DNA of 27,095 bases from DATARH01 sp035534535. GTDB taxonomy: Bacteria > Pseudomonadota > Alphaproteobacteria > ATCC43930 > CGMCC-115725. The stretch lies in NCBI GenBank assembly GCA_035534535.1, contig DATLRS010000160.1, forward strand, positions 1 through 27,095, read 5' to 3'. The position numbers and the translations under genes were made by a program. Under the pieces are notes generated by a model that ran no database searches, was not told where the DNA came from, and was given only the letters and a program-made list of their open reading frames with translations. Shown piece by piece: positions 7,597-15,086 of this stretch. Numbering within the stretch: position 1 is the first letter of the stretch; each line of letters begins with the position of its first letter.

Positions 7597-9174
7597 GTGG
7601 TGTTCGGGCTCTTTCGCAGCAGCCGCAACCTCGCGCGCCTCTTCGGCATCGGGCTGACGCTGGCGCGCCACGATGCGCTGTTTCCGGCGACGGCGCTGGG
7701 CGACCGGGTGGTCGGTGCGGCGCCGCTGCTGCGGTTGACCCGCCTGCTGCGCCGGCGCGGCAGCGCCCGCGCTCGGCCGGGCGAACGGCTGGCCGCCGCG
7801 CTCAGCGAGATGGGCCCGAGCTTTATCAAGCTGGGGCAGATCCTGGCGACCCGCGCCGACCTCCTGGGCGAGGAGATCGCCGAGGATCTGGCGCGGTTGC
7901 AGGACCGGCTGCCGCCGTTTCCGGGGAATGAGGCGCGCGCCCTGATCGAAGCTGAATTCGGCCGGCCGCTCGCTAGCCTGTTCGCGGCGTTCGACGAAGA
8001 AGCCGTGGCGGCCGCCTCGATCGCACAGGTGCATTTCGCCGTGACGACCGAGGGCGCGGAGGTCGCGGTCAAGGTGCTGCGCCCCGGCATCGCGCGCGCC
8101 TTCGCCCGTGACCTCGACCTGTTCCGCTGGCTGGCGCAGCTGATCGAGCGGACCCGGCCGGCATTGCGCCGCTGGAAGCCGGTCGCGGTGGTCGAGACGC
8201 TGGCGCAAACGGTCGAACTCGAGATGGATTTGCGCTTCGAGGCGGCCGCCGCGTCGGAGCTGGCCGAGAATTTCGCGGGCGATCCCTCGTTTCGCGTGGC
8301 GCCGGTCGATTGGCAGCGCACCGGGCGGGTCGTGCTGACCACCGGGCGCATCAGCGGCATCCGGGTCGACGACCGCGAGGCGCTGCTCGCCGCCGGCCAT
8401 TCGCTTCCCGATCTGTTGCGCAACGCCGCCGGCACGTTTTTCAAGCAGGTCTTCCGCGACGGCTTTTTTCATGCCGACCAGCATCCGGGCAATCTGTTCG
8501 TCGCTGCCGACGGGGCGCTGGCGGCGGTCGATTTCGGGATCATGGGGCGGCTCGACCGCCAGACCCGCTACTACCTGGCCGACATGCTGGTCGGCTTTCT
8601 GTCGGGCGATTACCGGCGCGTCGCCGAGGTGCATTTTGCTGCCGGCTATGTGCCGCGGCGCCGCTCGATCGACGCCTTCACCCAGGCCTGCCGATCGATC
8701 GGCGAGCCGATCCTCGGCCGGCCGCTGCACGAGATCTCGATCGCCCGCCTGCTGGCGCAGCTTTTCCGGGTGACCGAGCAGTTCGAGATGGAGACGCAGC
8801 CGCAGCTTCTGCTGCTGCAAAAGACCATGGTGCTGGTCGAGGGTATCGGACGGCGGCTCGACCCGAGCGTCAACATCTGGACCCTGGCGCAGCCGCTGGT
8901 CGAAGCGTGGGTGCGCGAGAACCGCGGCCCCGAGGCGCGCCTCAGACAGCGCATCGACGCCGCGCTCGCCGCCGTCGACGAAGTGCCGCGCCTGTTGCAG
9001 AGCCTCGACAAGCTGGTCGGCGACTGGGCGCGCGAGGGGGTCGTCCTGCACGCCGAGAGCCTCGCCATCCAGGCCGCGCACCGCGCCCGCCTGCTGCCGT
9101 ACCTGGCCGTGCCGCTATGCCTGGGCGCGGCGGCGCTCGTCACGATCGCGCTGACGCTGCTGTTCGGGCGGTAG
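7597..9174 (+). CDS. ubiB: UbiB/ABC1/ADCK-family atypical kinase-like protein of ubiquinone biosynthesis
   Basis: A 525-aa member of the UbiB family, needed for ubiquinone biosynthesis as an ATPase or lipid-linked accessory factor. Hallmarks are the KxGQ motif (K78-LGQ, in SFIKLGQILATRADLL), the Ala-rich nucleotide loop AAASIAQVH that replaces a kinase glycine loop, the catalytic-lysine strand VAVKVLRPG, the HADQHPGN catalytic loop and the DFG in AVDFGIMGRL. Two hydrophobic stretches at the C-terminus (about 503-523) are the usual membrane anchor. Two adjacent GTG codons (7597, 7600) are possible starts; no strong Shine-Dalgarno is seen, and translation may depend on coupling with ubiE. In many alphaproteobacteria coaBC follows ubiB. 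Here a palindromic repeat and an unrelated convergent gene follow instead. Confidence 0.94.
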   Translation: MVFGLFRSSRNLARLFGIGLTLARHDALFPATALGDRVVGAAPLLRLTRLLRRRGSARARPGERLAAALSEMGPSFIKLGQILATRADLLGEEIAEDLARLQDRLPPFPGNEARALIEAEFGRPLASLFAAFDEEAVAAASIAQVHFAVTTEGAEVAVKVLRPGIARAFARDLDLFRWLAQLIERTRPALRRWKPVAVVETLAQTVELEMDLRFEAAAASELAENFAGDPSFRVAPVDWQRTGRVVLTTGRISGIRVDDREALLAAGHSLPDLLRNAAGTFFKQVFRDGFFHADQHPGNLFVAADGALAAVDFGIMGRLDRQTRYYLADMLVGFLSGDYRRVAEVHFAAGYVPRRRSIDAFTQACRSIGEPILGRPLHEISIARLLAQLFRVTEQFEMETQPQLLLLQKTMVLVEGIGRRLDPSVNIWTLAQPLVEAWVRENRGPEARLRQRIDAALAAVDEVPRLLQSLDKLVGDWAREGVVLHAESLAIQAAHRARLLPYLAVPLCLGAAALVTIALTLLFGR

Positions 9175-9207
9175 CGCAGAGGCCGAGCGAATCGCTCACC
9201 CTCTCAA

Positions 9208-9283
9208 TTCGTCATCCCCGGGCTTGTCCCGCGGATCCACGTCTTGATCCACGTGGATGGCCGGGACAAGCCCGGCCATGACG
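9208..9283. repeat. 76-bp palindromic intergenic repeat, copy 2
   Basis: This is the second copy of the element at 5630-5705, ungapped and 74/76 identical. It lies between the converging ends of ubiB (9174) and the LigB-like gene (9328), the same type of site as copy 1. A hairpin that can form from either strand in a 3'-3' junction could act as a bidirectional terminator or as an mRNA 3'-end stabiliser. No T-run follows, so classical Rho-independent termination is not shown. Confidence 0.85.
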
Positions 9284-9327
9284 ACAAAAGGGATGCGATG
9301 CAACGTGAGCGAAACTTCTTCTCTAAT

Positions 9328-10380
9328 TCACGCCCGGTAGTACGCGAAGACGACCGGCGAGACGAAGGCCCAGGTCTCGATGAAAGTGGACTTGGCCGGC
9401 TTGCGGCCGAGTTCCTCCATCGCGCCCAACAGGCAGAACCAGTTCAACACCTCGTGCTGGCCCGATTCCTCGATCTGGTCGGTCGTATAGCGGTGCCAGG
9501 CGGCGTAATCGCCGGTTTCGAGCGCGTCATAAAGGCGGCGGTCGGCGGCGACGTCGGGCCACAATTGCCAGTTCTTCTCGGTCAGGAAGGAGTGCGACCA
9601 GGAGGACGAGGCGACGAACGCGACCCGCCACGGGCTCGCCGCCATCACCCGCGCCGCCGCGGCGCCGACCTGCATGCAACGGTGCGGGTTGGGACCCGGC
9701 GGGTCGAGGTTCTTAACCTCGTCCTTCATGTCGAGCGGCAGCCGCAACCCGCGCGCCGCGTTGACCCGCCTTCCGTAGCAATTGACGCTGAACTGCACCA
9801 CCGGATAGTCGAAGCCGCGCCGCTCGTCGTCGAGCAGCAGCACCGTATTCAGAAAGGCGTGCCCCATCGTGTGGTGCAGCGGCTTATAGGCATAGCCGAC
9901 ATCGATGCCGGCCTCGATCAGCCCGGCGGCGAGGTATTTGCCGGCCTCGCGGTGGCCCTTGACCCGGAAGGATTTGTCGACCGGCTCGTGCCACGGGTTC
10001 CACGGCGAGCGGCGATGCGCCCAAGGTTGCAGATCCTGGTCGTCATAGGCCAGGACGGCGAACGGCGGGACGATGTCTTCCTTGAAATTTTCGTACTGGT
10101 CGTCGCCCCACATGACGATCAGGTCGGGCTTGAAGGCATCGAGTTCGCGGCGCGCCTCGGCGAAATGGGCGCGATAGATCTCGCGGCCGCGCGCCGCGGC
10201 GCCGGCGCCCCAATCATTGCCGAGTTCGGCGCGCAGCGGCGCCGGCCAGTTGGCCGGGTCCTTCATCGCGGCCGGCATCGCCGGGTCGTCGAGCGAGGCC
10301 TTCATCATCGACGTCCAATCCTCGTTCGGCCGCAGCATCACCGGCCGATGCGTGCACCCCACCCCCAGGATCTCAGCCAT
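9328..10380 (-). CDS. LigB-superfamily (class III extradiol) dioxygenase-like protein
   Basis: A 350-aa protein of the LigB / protocatechuate 4,5-dioxygenase beta fold, a family that opens catechol-type rings with Fe(II). His11 in GCTHRP matches the first iron ligand of LigB (His12). Glu310 in HEVLNWF matches Glu242, and His263 in SSSWSHSF matches the catalytic His195. The second ligand (LigB His61, in an NDH motif) falls at GDDQ (93-95), giving Gln95. I recall GDDQYENF in a subgroup of these proteins, so the change may be subfamily-specific. The start at 10380 has a strong GGGAGGA site; the 17 extra upstream codons are unneeded. It is the last gene of a three-gene operon (93-bp gap) controlled by the divergent LysR gene. 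The substrate is unknown. Confidence 0.85.
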   Translation of the reverse strand: MAEILGVGCTHRPVMLRPNEDWTSMMKASLDDPAMPAAMKDPANWPAPLRAELGNDWGAGAAARGREIYRAHFAEARRELDAFKPDLIVMWGDDQYENFKEDIVPPFAVLAYDDQDLQPWAHRRSPWNPWHEPVDKSFRVKGHREAGKYLAAGLIEAGIDVGYAYKPLHHTMGHAFLNTVLLLDDERRGFDYPVVQFSVNCYGRRVNAARGLRLPLDMKDEVKNLDPPGPNPHRCMQVGAAAARVMAASPWRVAFVASSSWSHSFLTEKNWQLWPDVAADRRLYDALETGDYAAWHRYTTDQIEESGQHEVLNWFCLLGAMEELGRKPAKSTFIETWAFVSPVVFAYYRA

Positions 10381-10473
10381 TCGCCTTCCTCCCGTTCGCC
10401 GTTCGCTGTCAGGGCAGGCGCGGCGACGCACCCTCGCCGGGATTGCGTCGCCGTGCCGCGCCGCGCAATGAGG

Positions 10474-10857
10474 TTATTCGGCAGCGCTGCGCTGCGCGCT
10501 CGGCATCAGCCTGTCGGGGACCGGCGCGTGGCGCAGCATGTCGGTCTTCAGCGGCACCGGATTGCCCAGCCACATCGCATTCGCCGTGTGGTCATTGTAG
10601 GAGCTGTCGGTCAGCGGATGCACCAGCACGTCGAGCCCGTCGCGGTTCAGCATCAGCCACGGCACGATGTTCTGGAACTCCGATATCTCGAAGATCACGT
10701 TGAACTGCGAGACCGGGTGCGGCCCCTGCGGCGCGTCGCTGAACCCGCCGGGTTCGACGGTGAACTTCGCGATGATCGCGTCGCGCAGCTTGGCGGCGGC
10801 CGGCTTGGTGGCGGCATTGAAATAGACATGGGCGTGATAGCCCTTGATTTCGCTCAT
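10474..10857 (-). CDS. DOPA 4,5-dioxygenase-family protein
   Basis: A 127-aa protein matching the small DOPA-dioxygenase family, which includes fungal and bacterial enzymes that extradiol-cleave DOPA and related catechols. Visible hallmarks are the N-terminal GYHAHVYF (His8 and His10), GPHPVSQFNVIF, and the C-terminal block with HPLT followed by DHTANAMWLG. These His residues are the likely metal-binding set. The family is usually 100-130 aa, so this is full length. The start at 10857 follows AGGAGG with 8 nt spacing. The VOC gene ends 28 nt upstream, so the two are co-transcribed. The longer same-frame ORF to 11184 overlaps the VOC gene and is a shadow. Confidence 0.85.
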   Translation of the reverse strand: MSEIKGYHAHVYFNAATKPAAAKLRDAIIAKFTVEPGGFSDAPQGPHPVSQFNVIFEISEFQNIVPWLMLNRDGLDVLVHPLTDSSYNDHTANAMWLGNPVPLKTDMLRHAPVPDRLMPSAQRSAAE

Positions 10858-10885
10858 GGCGCGTCCTCCTGCTCGTGTGGTCGGA

Positions 10886-11431
10886 TTATGCGTCGAGTTG
10901 CGCGGCGATCTTCTTCGAAATCTCGGCGCGCCACTCTTCCATCGGCTTGAAGCCGGGCTGCTCGCGGCAATAGGCTTCGGTAGTGCGGTAGACCTCGTCT
11001 TCGCTGGCGTCGAGATCGATCTTGAAGCCGCAGGGCTGCGGCACATACCACGGCGTGTCGCAGAACATCTCGATCTGGTTGCCCTCGGGGTCGCGGAAAT
11101 AAACCGACCAGGCGTTGCCGTGACTGGTCGGGCGGATGCCGTCGCAGCCGGCCGCGACGATCTTCTTGTAGGCCTTCTGGACATTGGCGAGGGTGCTGAC
11201 GTTGAACGAGACCTGCTGCACCATCGGGGTTTCGATCTCGGTCTCGCGGCCGCGCACCAGCACGACCTGATGGTGGTCGCTAGGGTTGCGCGACAGGAAC
11301 GTGATGCGGCCGTCGGGCGCCCCGTCGCTGACGACGAAGCCCAAGACCTTGGTATAGAAATCGATCATCTTCGGCACATCGGTGACATAGAGCCCGACAT
11401 GGCTGAGGCGTGGCGCGGCGTCTTGCGACAT
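10886..11431 (-). CDS. VOC-family (glyoxalase / type I extradiol dioxygenase-like) protein
   Basis: A 181-aa protein with one vicinal-oxygen-chelate unit in two beta-alpha-beta3 halves (about 8-60 and 70-125), plus a 55-aa charged helical tail. Possible metal ligands are His11 (LSHVGLYV), His53/His54 (DHHQVVLV) and Glu121 (GNQIEMF). The start of the second half reads VQQVSFNV, with Gln72/73 where many type I extradiol enzymes have His. The family covers extradiol dioxygenases, glyoxalases and isomerases, so the reaction is not fixed by sequence. The RDPEGNQIEMF motif is typical of the catechol-dioxygenase-like branch. The GGAG ribosome site is about 8 nt before the ATG at 11431. This is the first gene of the LysR-controlled operon. 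Confidence 0.85.
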   Translation of the reverse strand: MSQDAAPRLSHVGLYVTDVPKMIDFYTKVLGFVVSDGAPDGRITFLSRNPSDHHQVVLVRGRETEIETPMVQQVSFNVSTLANVQKAYKKIVAAGCDGIRPTSHGNAWSVYFRDPEGNQIEMFCDTPWYVPQPCGFKIDLDASEDEVYRTTEAYCREQPGFKPMEEWRAEISKKIAAQLDA

Positions 11432-11464
11432 GATTGTTCACTCCGTGGCTGGATCCTCGGCGGC

Positions 11465-11494
11465 ACTATAGCGGCGTGCCGGCCCATCTATCAA
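11465..11494 (-). promoter_or_regulatory. Sigma70-type promoter of the dioxygenase-family operon
   Basis: On the minus strand, TTGATA (11489-11494, 5/6) and TATAGT (11465-11470, 5/6) are 18 nt apart. The predicted start near 11458 leaves a leader of about 26 nt before the ATG at 11431. The -35 hexamer is one arm of the LysR-type palindrome at 11489-11505, so regulator binding directly affects the -35 box. Confidence 0.6.
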
Positions 11495-11505
11495 ATCGAT
11501 TGATA
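11489..11505. promoter_or_regulatory. LysR-type operator between the LysR gene and the dioxygenase-family operon
   Basis: TATCAAATCGATTGATA has perfect six-base arms around five bases and contains a T-N11-A core (TCAAATCGATTGA), the classic LysR-type box. It sits between divergent genes, covers the -35 of the catabolic operon and lies about 20 nt before the chosen LysR start. It therefore suits both operon control and autoregulation. A second outer pair, CTATCA (11488-11493) and TGATAG (11509-11514), extends the symmetry. Confidence 0.6.
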
Positions 11506-11525
11506 ATATGATAGGCATTCGCGCG

Positions 11526-12431
11526 ATGGATATTCGGGCGGTCGATCTCAACCTGTTGAAGGCGTTCGACGCGCTGATGCACGAGCGCGCCGTGACCCGC
11601 GCCGCCGGCCGGATCGGCCTGTCGCAGCCGGCGATGAGCCACGCGCTGGCGCGCCTCAGAAGCCTCTTCGCCGACGCTCTGTTCGTGCGCACCGCAAACC
11701 ACATGGAGCCGACCGCGCGGGCCCGCGAGATCGCGCCCCTGATCACCGCGGCGGTCGAGCAGATCGAGGCGGCCCTCAACCTCGGCATCGGGTTTGAGCC
11801 GGCGCGCAGCACCGCGATCTTCACCGCCGGGATGGCCGAATATGCCGAGATCGCGCTGGTCGGTCAGCTCGCCCGCGCCTTTGCCCGCGAAGCGCCCGGT
11901 GCGACCTTGCGGCTGCTGCCGGGCAGCGGCACCGACATCGCCGAAGGGCTCGACCGCGGCACGATCGATGTCGCGGTGGCGCATCTCGGCAATTTGCCGG
12001 CGCATATCGAATCGAGTGTACTGCTGCGCGACCCGTTTGTCGTCGTCATGCGCAAGGATCACCCGGCGGCGGCGCAGCCCTTATCGCTCGAAGCCTATGC
12101 CGCGCAGACCCATGTGCTGGTGTCGCCGCGCGGTGCGACAAGTGGAGCGCTCGACCGCATCCTCGTCGATTTCGGGCTGAAGCGGCGCCTCGCGCTGTTG
12201 GTTGCGACCTATCTGGCGGTGCCGGCGGCGCTGGCGGCTTCCGACCTCGTCGCCACCGTGCCGAGCCGCACCGCCCGGCAGATCGCGCTGACCGCCGAGA
12301 TCGCGATCCTGCCGTTGCCGATCGATTTTGCGATGACCGTCTCGATGGCCTGGCACCGTCGCGCCGCCAGCGAAGCCGCGCAATCCTGGTTCCGCGGCCT
12401 GCTGACCGACGCGGCGACGGGCGATCGCTGA
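11526..12431 (+). CDS. LysR-type transcriptional regulator
   Basis: A 301-aa regulator from the ATG at 11526. It has the N-terminal winged helix-turn-helix (DLNLLKAFDALMHERAVTRAA, then LSQPAMSHALARLR and LFVRTANHMEPT), of the NodD/NahR-like branch in which the DLNLL...LSQPAMSHAL pattern is frequent. A periplasmic-binding-protein-like effector domain follows (about 90-295). LysR regulators usually control the divergent neighbour in response to a pathway metabolite, here the three dioxygenase-fold genes. An ATG at 11508 is in frame but would place the operator directly against the start and has no Shine-Dalgarno. The 11526 start is preferred but its ribosome site (ATAGG) is also weak. Confidence 0.9.
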   Translation: MDIRAVDLNLLKAFDALMHERAVTRAAGRIGLSQPAMSHALARLRSLFADALFVRTANHMEPTARAREIAPLITAAVEQIEAALNLGIGFEPARSTAIFTAGMAEYAEIALVGQLARAFAREAPGATLRLLPGSGTDIAEGLDRGTIDVAVAHLGNLPAHIESSVLLRDPFVVVMRKDHPAAAQPLSLEAYAAQTHVLVSPRGATSGALDRILVDFGLKRRLALLVATYLAVPAALAASDLVATVPSRTARQIALTAEIAILPLPIDFAMTVSMAWHRRAASEAAQSWFRGLLTDAATGDR

Positions 12432-12475
12432 CGCGCCGCGGCGCTGGTTTCTTGGCGCGCTGGTTTTTGGGTGCG

Positions 12476-12661
12476 CTACGAGCCGAGCCGGGCCGCACGC
12501 ATATGCGTGCGCAGGGCTATGCCCACCGCAACCGCCATCATCACCCCCGCCGCGGCACAGATCGGCACGTTCTGTGCCGGCCAGGCGAAGAGCAGGATCA
12601 CGACCGACGTCAATGCCAGAAGACCGGCGGCGTGTTCTGCTGGCCAAAAATAAAATTGCAT
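12476..12661 (-). CDS. Small two-helix membrane protein (61 aa), function unknown
   Basis: A 61-residue protein with two predicted membrane helices (about 10-29 and 33-50) and a short basic tail. I do not recognise the family. It is supported as a gene by a near-perfect ribosome site (GGGAGGA, about 5 nt before the ATG at 12661), by the hydrophobic pattern, and by an AT-rich upstream region with an exact TTGACA. It converges on the LysR gene with a 44-bp gap and stands alone on its strand. The nearest upstream minus-strand gene ends 294 bp away. Similar small inner-membrane proteins with Trp/Pro turns are common in alphaproteobacteria, mostly unstudied. Confidence 0.6.
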   Translation of the reverse strand: MQFYFWPAEHAAGLLALTSVVILLFAWPAQNVPICAAAGVMMAVAVGIALRTHMRAARLGS

Positions 12662-12684
12662 TTTGTCCTCCCTCGCACCCGTCG

Positions 12685-12711
12685 CGATTACTATTTAGGA
12701 ACGAATGTCAA
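12685..12711 (-). promoter_or_regulatory. Possible promoter of the 61-aa membrane protein gene
   Basis: On the minus strand an exact TTGACA (12706-12711) is followed, after 15 nt, by a weak -10 TAATCG (12685-12690). The region 12685-12780 is strikingly AT-rich for this genome. The predicted leader before the ATG at 12661 is under 25 nt and contains the strong ribosome site. The spacing is short, so the -10 assignment is uncertain. In the rest of 12662-12955 I see no gene. Confidence 0.3.
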
Positions 12712-12955
12712 TATACTTGTGGTATTATTTATGAAATGGTGTCGAATGGGCGGAATAACAAGCCCGATATTTTTTAGCAGAAGGTCGGGGCGGCCGCGGT
12801 CGGCGCGGCTCCGCTCGCCCTTCGCGCTGTGAACGCGGCGCGCACGCGCCGCCTCCGCGGCGTCGCTGACGGCGCTGGTCGGCCTATCGAAAATGTCGCG
12901 ATCCAACCCGCCCGGGATCGCCGGCGGGCGGCCGCGCCGGCCTATGAAAAGCCGC

Positions 12956-14044
12956 CTACGGCGCGGCCGGCGGCATCTCGATGTTGAGCAGGCGCGCGGC
13001 GTTGCGGCCGAGGATGGCGCGGCGCTCGGCATCGTCAAGGCCGGGGGCGCCCTCGACAAAGCCGATCGGGTCGATTTCGCCCATGTCGGCCGGATAGTCG
13101 GTGCCCATCAGCACGTGGTCGGCGCCGTATTGTTCGACGAGGTACTGCAATTGCGGGTGGGTGTAGACGATCGTGTCGAAATAGAGCCGCTTCAGATACG
13201 TCGTCGGCATGTGGCGCAGGCACTCGCAGGTGTCGGGGCGGGCCGAGGCGGCGTGGTCGATCCGGCCCGAATAGGCCGGCAGGTAGCCGCCGCCATGCGA
13301 CAGTACCAATTTCAGGTTCGGGTGATCGTGCAGCACGCCGCCGAAGATCAGGTGATGCACCGCGACCGTCGTGTCGAGCGGGTTGCCGATGATGTTGGTG
13401 AAATAATGGTCGCGGAAGCGGCCGGCCTCGGGAAAGCCGGTCGGATGCATGAAGAGGACGAGGCCGAGTTCCTCGGCGCGCGCGAAAATCGGGCGGAAGC
13501 GCGGCTCCGACAGATCGGCGCCGGCGACGTTGGTGGCGATCTCGACGCCGCGCAGGCCCAGCGATTTGTGCAGCCGGTTGATTTCGGCGACGGCCAGTTC
13601 GGGCGCCTGGAACGGCACGGTGCCGAGCCCGACAAAGCGGTCGGGATGGTTGCCGCAGATCTCGGCGATGTTGTCGTTGATGACCCGCGCCGTGGCCAGC
13701 CCCAGATCGGGCTCGGCCGTGTAATAGGTCTGCGCCGGCGAGGGGGTAATCGCCTGGATGTCGATGCCCATGCGGTCCATGTCGGCGAGCCGCTTTTCGA
13801 TCGAGGAAAACTGGGTGCGGGTGCGCTCGGCCTGCTCGCGGTTGATGCGCTTGGTGTGCTCGTTGGCGAATTGCATGCGCGGCTGCCAGTCGCTCGACAT
13901 GCCGGCCGCCCGCACCATCTCCTCGGCCTTCTGCGTCAACAGATGACAGTGGATGTCGATCGTGAACCACTTGCCGCGGGCGTGCATCGGCCCCGGAAAG
14001 CGGCCCGGGATCTGCGCTCCCTCCGGCTGGCATGTGAACAGCAT
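12956..14044 (-). CDS. Amidohydrolase-2 / ACMSD-family metal-dependent hydrolase or decarboxylase
   Basis: A 362-aa TIM-barrel protein of the amidohydrolase-related family (ACMSD, gamma-resorcylate decarboxylase, 5-carboxyvanillate decarboxylase). The metal-binding motif HxH is His32/His34 (DIHCHLL). Further ligands are His in FMHPTG and in LSHGGG, and Asp in MGTDYP. NHPDRFVGLGTVPFQ and RFRPIFARAEELG are typical of the decarboxylase branch. These enzymes often decarboxylate or hydrolyse intermediates of aromatic ring breakdown. The start was set at the ATG 14044, 9 nt after GAGGAGG; a TTG two codons earlier is possible. It is the last gene of a four-gene minus-strand group, 49 nt after the 72-aa membrane protein. 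The substrate cannot be told from sequence. Confidence 0.9.
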   Translation of the reverse strand: MLFTCQPEGAQIPGRFPGPMHARGKWFTIDIHCHLLTQKAEEMVRAAGMSSDWQPRMQFANEHTKRINREQAERTRTQFSSIEKRLADMDRMGIDIQAITPSPAQTYYTAEPDLGLATARVINDNIAEICGNHPDRFVGLGTVPFQAPELAVAEINRLHKSLGLRGVEIATNVAGADLSEPRFRPIFARAEELGLVLFMHPTGFPEAGRFRDHYFTNIIGNPLDTTVAVHHLIFGGVLHDHPNLKLVLSHGGGYLPAYSGRIDHAASARPDTCECLRHMPTTYLKRLYFDTIVYTHPQLQYLVEQYGADHVLMGTDYPADMGEIDPIGFVEGAPGLDDAERRAILGRNAARLLNIEMPPAAP

Positions 14045-14093
14045 CGACAATCTCCTCCTCGATTTTTTGCAGTCTATGCGAGCGCGGCCGCGA

Positions 14094-14308
14094 TCATGGC
14101 AAGCGATTGCCGCGGGCCGACCGGCGCACGCTCTCGATCAGCACCGCCAGGCTGCCGACCAGAAGGACGGCGCCGCCGAGGAGCGGGTCGAGCCCGCTCA
14201 GCTCGCGCAACGCCGCCGCCACGCCGACAACCGCAAGAATGGCGAGGCTGAGCCGCGCATCGCCGACAAACATGCCGGCCAGTTCGCCGGCGATTTCTGC
14301 GATGAGGC

Positions 14309-14312
<4 letters not shown>
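14094..14312 (-). CDS. 72-aa membrane protein translationally coupled to the seven-helix protein
   Basis: A small hydrophobic protein with two predicted helices (about 20-37 and 45-60), an acidic N-terminus and a basic C-terminus (RRSARGNR), suggesting both ends are cytosolic. Its ATG (14310-14312) overlaps the TGA (14309-14311) of the upstream seven-helix protein in an ATGA arrangement, so the two are almost certainly translated together and may form a complex. I do not recognise the family. The larger same-frame reading to 14444 lies inside the upstream gene and is not used. Confidence 0.7.
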
Positions 14313-15061
<749 letters not shown>

Positions 15062-15086
15062 GGCTTTGCGTCCCTCTCGCCGCTGC

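Noticed and set aside
12893..14251. 452-codon plus-strand open frame
   Set aside because: It is antisense to the amidohydrolase, whose metal-binding motifs are intact on the minus strand. The composition is Arg/Gly/Val-rich with no domain.
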